The notes below the pieces were generated by a model. It had not been told where the DNA came from. It made no database searches and saw only the letters and a list, made by a program, of their open reading frames with translations. A program made the translations under genes and the position numbers. Positions 60,029-64,000 of a stretch of 64,000 nt of DNA are shown here, piece after piece (positions within the stretch are counted from its first letter, which is position 1; every line of letters begins with the position of its first letter). This stretch comes from Ruminococcus flavefaciens MA2007 (lineage in GTDB: Bacteria > Bacillota > Clostridia > Oscillospirales > Ruminococcaceae). The DNA lies in the NCBI RefSeq assembly GCF_000621845.1, contig NZ_KK211354.1, forward strand, positions 1-64,000. The letters run 5' to 3'.

Positions 60029-61300
60029 ATGGACAGTTCAGATATATGGAAGATAGTTCTTGTAGTTGCGATGATGATATTTTCCGCGATATTTTCAAGC
60101 ACAGAGACCGCCTTTTCCAGCGTGAACAAGCTTCGCCTGAAGAATTATGAGGCTCAGGGCAGCAAAAAAGCAAAAAAAGCCCTGAAGCTTGCAAACCGCT
60201 TCGACGAGGTGCTGACGGCAGTCCTTATCGGCAACAATATCGTCAATATCGCCACATCGTCTGTTAGCACTATCATATTTATAAGTATAATGGGCAGCAA
60301 AGGCGCAGCGGTGTCCACTATTGTGATAACCGTGCTTGTGCTTATCTTCTGCGAGGTGCTCCCAAAGTCCTACGCCAAGAAAAATGCTGAAAAACTGGCG
60401 TTGGCATTTGCGACGCCCCTTTCGTTCCTTGTTATGGTGTTCAAGCCCTTTGTGTGGCTGCTGAACAAGCTCTCGTCAGCTATTGCCAAAGGCGATGAAG
60501 CTCCCAGCGTTACCGAGGACGAGCTGAAATACATGATAGACGAGATAGAGGAGCAGGGCGTTATCGAGGAGCAGGAGAGCGAGCTGGTAAAGAGCGCTCT
60601 TGAATTTGACGAGATAACCATAAACGAGATACTTATCCCCCGTGTCAAGGTCATAGGCGTGGAGCTTGGCTCTACTATCGACGAGATAAAGGAGATATTC
60701 AGCAGCGAGATGTACTCCCGTCTGCCAGTTTATGAGAAGAGCCTTGACAATATTGTGGGTATCATCACAAACAAGGCGTTCTTCAAAATGCTTGTTGAGG
60801 GCGGAAACGATGTGAACTCCATTATACAGGAAGTCCCTCACATTGCCGATACCAAGCTCATAAGCGAGGCTATGCGCGATATGCAGCGCTCAAAGGTACA
60901 CCTTGCAGTAGTTATCGACCAGTATGGCGGCACCAAGGGTATCGTTACCCTTGAGGATATCATCGAGGAGCTCGTCGGCGAGATATACGACGAGGACGAT
61001 GAGATAGAGACCAATATAATGATGCTTGCTCCCGATAAATACGAGGTCGCAGGCGATATGAGCATAAGCGATATGCTGGAAATGCTTGACCTTGACGAGG
61101 ACATGATAACCACGGATTATACCTCCGTAGGCGGCTGGGTGACAGATGTCATGGAGCATATCCCCGAGGCAGGCGAGACCGCCGAGAGCGGTATCTTCCG
61201 CATAACTGCCGCCGAGGTAAACGAGCAGAACGTTGAAAAGGTCATTATCGAGGTGCTTCCCACCGACGATGATGACGAAGAAGACGAGGACGAAGAATAG
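60029..61300 (+). CDS. CNNM/CorC-type membrane protein with CBS pair
   Basis: A 423-residue protein. Residues 1-180 are the CNNM (DUF21) membrane domain with its SSTETAFSSVN motif; about 200-325 are two CBS domains that bind adenine nucleotides; about 340-410 is the CorC/HlyC domain. Members export or adjust Mg2+ or other cations; the old name hemolysin C is misleading. The acidic tail (DDDDEEDEDEE) is unusual. The ATG at 60029 follows AAGGAAAGG; the longer frame to 59963 lies over the promoter. Confidence 0.93.
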   Translation: MDSSDIWKIVLVVAMMIFSAIFSSTETAFSSVNKLRLKNYEAQGSKKAKKALKLANRFDEVLTAVLIGNNIVNIATSSVSTIIFISIMGSKGAAVSTIVITVLVLIFCEVLPKSYAKKNAEKLALAFATPLSFLVMVFKPFVWLLNKLSSAIAKGDEAPSVTEDELKYMIDEIEEQGVIEEQESELVKSALEFDEITINEILIPRVKVIGVELGSTIDEIKEIFSSEMYSRLPVYEKSLDNIVGIITNKAFFKMLVEGGNDVNSIIQEVPHIADTKLISEAMRDMQRSKVHLAVVIDQYGGTKGIVTLEDIIEELVGEIYDEDDEIETNIMMLAPDKYEVAGDMSISDMLEMLDLDEDMITTDYTSVGGWVTDVMEHIPEAGETAESGIFRITAAEVNEQNVEKVIIEVLPTDDDDEEDEDEE

Positions 61301-61303
61301 TAT

Positions 61304-61330
61304 TGTAGGGGCGGATATTATCCGCCCATG
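61304..61330. repeat. TGTAGGGGCGGATATTATCCGCCC palindrome (short copy)
   Basis: TGTAGGGGCGGATA with TATCCGCCCATG; shares GGCGGATATTATC with 26233-26257. It fills most of the gap before the mini-protein gene. Confidence 0.55.
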
Positions 61331-61350
61331 CGATTATCAGGGGTGAAGCC

Positions 61351-61656
61351 ATGAAAAAGAAAAGCGGCAAGGCGTATATAATTTCGGGAGCAATACTGCT
61401 TTTGGCAGGTATACTGGCTAATATCCGGACTATATTCCTGCTGGTCAGCATTCTTACAGCTCCCGAGCCTGAGGGAATAGGCATTATCGGCGGTGCGGAC
61501 GCTCCCACTGCGATATTCCTGACAGACAGGCTGTTCGGGGAGCTCAATATCATTGAAAAGGCAGGACTTCTGCTGATAATTATAGCTCCTGTGCTGATTA
61601 TTATAGGTATAGTAAAATGCCTATGTAAGAAACGCCGTTCCAAGGATTCGGAATAA
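61351..61656 (+). CDS. Small membrane protein bearing an OadB-type GGADAPTAIF motif
   Basis: A 101-residue protein with two membrane helices (about 8-36 and 68-90). Between them lies GIGIIGGADAPTAIFLTD, almost the same as the IIGGADGPTAIF stretch of the beta subunit of sodium-pumping decarboxylases (OadB/MmdB/GcdB), where this re-entrant loop takes part in Na+ movement. The rest of the 400-residue subunit is missing, and no biotin or carboxytransferase genes are near. It may be a relic or a small Na+-related protein. The start follows a weak GGGGTG. Confidence 0.78.
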   Translation: MKKKSGKAYIISGAILLLAGILANIRTIFLLVSILTAPEPEGIGIIGGADAPTAIFLTDRLFGELNIIEKAGLLLIIIAPVLIIIGIVKCLCKKRRSKDSE

Positions 61657-61661
61657 CCATT

Positions 61662-61786
61662 TGTAGGGGACGGCGTCCCACAATTGCAACGGAACTAACG
61701 GGCTGTCGGGGACGCCAGCCCCTACAATGATTTCATGTTATTTGCAACGTAATTGACGGGACGCCGAGGGCGGCGTCCCCTACAAA
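61662..61786. repeat. Compound TGTAGGGG-type repeat
   Basis: Starts TGTAGGGGACGGCGTCCCA and ends GGGCGGCGTCCCCTACA, with an inner CCCCTACAATG. About 65 bases match the reverse complement of part of 54352-54570. Confidence 0.65.
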
Positions 61787-61821
61787 AGAACCCGAAACAG
61801 TATAACTGTTTCGGGTTCTTT
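61785..61821 (-). terminator. Terminator of the Ser/Thr kinase gene
   Basis: AAGAACCCGAAACAG pairs perfectly with CTGTTTCGGGTTCTT; on the minus strand TTTG follows. Directly beyond the stop at 61823. Confidence 0.88.
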
Positions 61822-61822
61822 G

Positions 61823-63139
61823 TCATTCTACAGTGCCCTCGCTTCTGCCGATAGTGAGGACGAAGCCCTTGTTTATAGGCATTATGCCCTGCGGCTCAAC
61901 GGTCTTTACCGTATTGTCGGGGAGCTTTACGCTCCATGTATCGTTGGTGAGATTGCGCAGAGCGTGCTTGCTTGGATCTTTCTTGTTGCGTACTACCTCG
62001 CCGATGACCTTGTGGAAGTCGCCGTCGGTATCGCCTGTCATGCCCTCGTAGAGCTTAGCTCCGCCGAATGAGGGCAGCTCGAAGCGCTTGAACTTTATGC
62101 TCTCTGTGCAGGTGAGCTGACCGCCGCAGTACATACAATTCACGGAGTATTTCGGCGCGATGAATGTTTCCTTGCCGCAGTGAGGGCAGGGGACAGTCTC
62201 GCTTCTGAGCCTTACGAAAGCGTCAAGCCATGTGAGCTCGATAACGCGGTCATATGGGGGCTTAACTGAGCCCTTTCCGAAGGACTGAATGAACAGATCA
62301 CGGATATAGTCTGGGTATATCTTCCAGAAACGGAGAGTATTTGTGTTGAGCTGATTGTTTGCGGCATTTCTGTCGTCCTCGGGATCGAGAACGAAAACAG
62401 GATCGCTGCCGTAGAATTTCTTCTCAAGCTCTGGAGTCATACACGGGGGAGTAGAATACTTGCCCTCCAGAGGGTGCTCGATGAACAGCATACGGAACAG
62501 GATAACAGCCAGCGAGAAGCGGTCAGAGCGCTTGTCGGGAGCTCCGCCGAGAACTACCTCGGGAGCCATATAGCGCTGTTTGCCTGCGATACCGAAGTTT
62601 ACGCCGCGCTCGGAAACATTGTCGTTGTCGCATATGAGAACGTCGCCGTTCTGCGGATTTATGAAGAAGTTTCCGTTATTCAGGTCCTGATAGCTGTAGC
62701 CGTCGTTGTGGAGAGCGCGGAAGCCCTCGATGATATTGATAGCTGCGTTGCAGCGAGCAGTAATATTTGCGAAGCTTGCCTTCATGCGGCGTGTCTTGGG
62801 ATCCCACAGCAGAAAGCGCGTAAGCTCCTCATAGCCCTTTGGACGGAGTGGCATGATGTAGCCGAAGCTGCCGTCTATCCAGTTGGAGAGCTCCTCAGGC
62901 CAGAGGAATGCGCTTGTGGGAGCGCCTTTTTTTATGTTAGCCTTGAGGTTTTCGTAGAATTCCTGCGGGTTCTTCATTTTGTCGATAGTGGACTTGTGAT
63001 ACCATTTCAGCGCCATTTCCTTGCCGCCGCACTCGACTCTGTAGACATTGCCCTGTCCGCCGCCGCCGAGGAATTCGAGAATGGTAAATGTGGAATTATA
63101 TACAGTTCTGCCCTTGTATCCTACTTTTAGTTCTGCCAT
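61823..63139 (-). CDS. Ser/Thr protein kinase-like protein with zinc ribbon and FHA-like end
   Basis: A 438-residue soluble protein. The kinase domain (about 15-300) has a Gly loop LGGGGQGNVYRV, Lys in MALKWYH, a catalytic loop YQDLNNGNFF (Tyr-Gln in place of His-Arg) and DND in place of DFG, so the key Asp, Asn and Lys remain. A zinc ribbon follows (CPHCGK...CMYCGG, about 318-342). The C-terminus (about 375-436: LRNLTNDTWSVKL, PINKGFVLTIG) looks like a reduced FHA domain, which binds phospho-Thr. Such kinases work with PP2C and vWA proteins in gut Firmicutes. It follows the SGNH hydrolase gene by 24 bases; ribosome site AAAGGAG. Confidence 0.88.
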   Translation of the reverse strand: MAELKVGYKGRTVYNSTFTILEFLGGGGQGNVYRVECGGKEMALKWYHKSTIDKMKNPQEFYENLKANIKKGAPTSAFLWPEELSNWIDGSFGYIMPLRPKGYEELTRFLLWDPKTRRMKASFANITARCNAAINIIEGFRALHNDGYSYQDLNNGNFFINPQNGDVLICDNDNVSERGVNFGIAGKQRYMAPEVVLGGAPDKRSDRFSLAVILFRMLFIEHPLEGKYSTPPCMTPELEKKFYGSDPVFVLDPEDDRNAANNQLNTNTLRFWKIYPDYIRDLFIQSFGKGSVKPPYDRVIELTWLDAFVRLRSETVPCPHCGKETFIAPKYSVNCMYCGGQLTCTESIKFKRFELPSFGGAKLYEGMTGDTDGDFHKVIGEVVRNKKDPSKHALRNLTNDTWSVKLPDNTVKTVEPQGIMPINKGFVLTIGRSEGTVE

Positions 63140-63163
63140 GGTGTACTCCTTTCGATATGGATA

Positions 63164-64000
63164 TTACTGGTTTGAAAAGCTTTCGTTCTGAGGACGTGTT
63201 GTTACAGCAGGCTCAGATGTATAAGTTGAAGCCTCTGTAGTTTCTGTCTTTGCTGCTTCTGTTGCTGCAGGAGCAGCAGGTGCAACGGTATTCTGACAGA
63301 GCCAGTCGCACCATGTTGCGTAGTATTTTGCAAGAACGTGAACGCCGTCGCTGGCGTAATCAGCTGTAAGTGCGCCGTTTTCGTCGTCAAAGACTCCGTT
63401 TACGCATATATAGAAGGTCTTTTTGTTGTCGGCGAGCTCCTGTATCCTGCTGTTGAGGATATCGATGCGCTCGTTGGTTATATACTGAGTCTGACCTGCT
63501 GTGGTAACGTGGAGATTTCCCTGTAAGTATATAAGGGCGTCGGGCTGTGCCTGACGAATGCCGTCCACAAGCTTTCTGTAAGCCGCAACAGTGTATTCAA
63601 AGTCGTTGCCTACCTCGTTGATTCCAAGCATTACGTAAATTTTGCCGTATTTCTTGCCGCTGAGGAACTCCCAGATGGTCTTGCCGTTTACATAGGAGTT
63701 ATCTATCTTATACGCCGAAAGACCGATATCGCAGAAGTAATCCGCATTTTTAAGGGTACCGTAGTTCGAGATGCCTACTGTACGTGAATCGCCGATAAAC
63801 AGTGCGTCATCGAAGTACTCGGGACCGCTCTGCACCCAGTTTACGGGAGAAGTAGTAGGCTCTGCAGGCTGTTCCTGTGTGGCAGGAGCAGTTGTTTCGC
63901 CCTCTGATGTGGGCTGAGCCTCTGTTGTGCTCTCCTGAGAAGCTGTGGTAGTTGTCTCAGCCGCAGGTGCAGCAGCAGAGGGCTCCTTTGCGGCAGCCTT
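63164..64000 (-). CDS. SGNH/GDSL-type hydrolase with Thr/Ala linker (5' end outside the window)
   Basis: At least 279 residues, open to the right edge. The outer part (64000 to about 63840) is a low-complexity run of Thr, Ala, Glu and Pro, as expected between a membrane anchor or signal and an exported domain. The hydrolase domain (from about 63830) has FIGDSRTVG with the Ser nucleophile, GINEVGND as the Gly/Asn block and SDGVHV with the Asp-x-x-His pair. The family removes acyl groups from carbohydrates, peptidoglycan or lipids; the substrate is unknown. The C-terminus is another Thr/Ala tail. Likely in an operon with the kinase. Confidence 0.88.
   Translation of the reverse strand, partial: KAAAKEPSAAAPAAETTTTASQESTTEAQPTSEGETTAPATQEQPAEPTTSPVNWVQSGPEYFDDALFIGDSRTVGISNYGTLKNADYFCDIGLSAYKIDNSYVNGKTIWEFLSGKKYGKIYVMLGINEVGNDFEYTVAAYRKLVDGIRQAQPDALIYLQGNLHVTTAGQTQYITNERIDILNSRIQELADNKKTFYICVNGVFDDENGALTADYASDGVHVLAKYYATWCDWLCQNTVAPAAPAATEAAKTETTEASTYTSEPAVTTRPQNESFSNQ

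Overview
The window reads as chromosome of a cellulolytic, anaerobic Gram-positive bacterium of the genus Ruminococcus, closest in style to the cellulosome-building R. flavefaciens / R. champanellensis group. The evidence is a GH9 glycanase ending in a ruminococcal-type dockerin behind a long Thr linker, a GH11-CBM22 xylanase, a SigI/RsgI pair, Thr-rich linkers in many exported proteins, consensus AGGAGG ribosome sites and TTGACA-N17-TATAAT promoters. This assignment is inference. No tRNA, rRNA, CRISPR array, IS element or phage was seen; apart from small intergenic repeats the region looks like ordinary, densely coded chromosome.

Layout. 0-6 kb: a membrane-anchored unknown protein, the lipid-anchored xylanase, a possible 24-residue peptide gene, a kinase-GNAT-small protein operon, then a divergent epimerase/alcohol dehydrogenase pair. 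6-26 kb: a cyclic-di-GMP region with one membrane GGDEF protein, three paralogous GAF-like/GGDEF proteins and a GGDEF-EAL protein, interleaved with a MutS-like ATPase, a FeoA-FeoB iron operon, Thr-rich lipoproteins, the cellulosomal GH9 enzyme, an Lgt-like protein and NudC. 26-34 kb: a structured intergenic element, a two-component system with its FtsX-type ABC transporter, and an ECF sigma/anti-sigma pair. 34-40.5 kb: a DUF2520 protein, a possible U32-like Cys protein and the sigI-rsgI operon with a secreted Pro-rich protein. 40.6-49 kb: an acyl-CoA synthetase with an XRE-cupin regulator, a Fur-type-box zinc/manganese ABC operon, a flavodoxin, metY and an HD-domain protein. 49-64 kb: gdhA, a cytidylate-kinase-like protein, the DUF421/DUF4363 pair, prfB, T-box-controlled valS, an HtrA protease, a CorC/HlyC-type membrane protein, a mini-protein carrying an OadB motif, a Ser/Thr kinase and a truncated SGNH hydrolase.

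The most interesting system is at 37.2-40.5 kb. sigI and the secreted protein gene carry near-identical SigI-like promoters (ACCCCGCTTTT, then CGTA 17 bases after the CCCCGC block). RsgI has, in place of a recognisable carbohydrate-binding ectodomain, a Pro-rich domain with the same PEPPKP repeats and one short module that resembles two modules in the secreted protein. This suggests a self-contained sigma/anti-sigma/exported-partner circuit. It sits beside plant-cell-wall degrading genes and may sense a cell-surface or substrate cue.

Several intergenic repeat families (TGTAGGGG...CCCCTACA palindromes, AGTTGAGAG elements, an AATTCATAATGCATAATT element) are scattered through the second half; one lies between the valS T-box terminator and the valS ribosome site.
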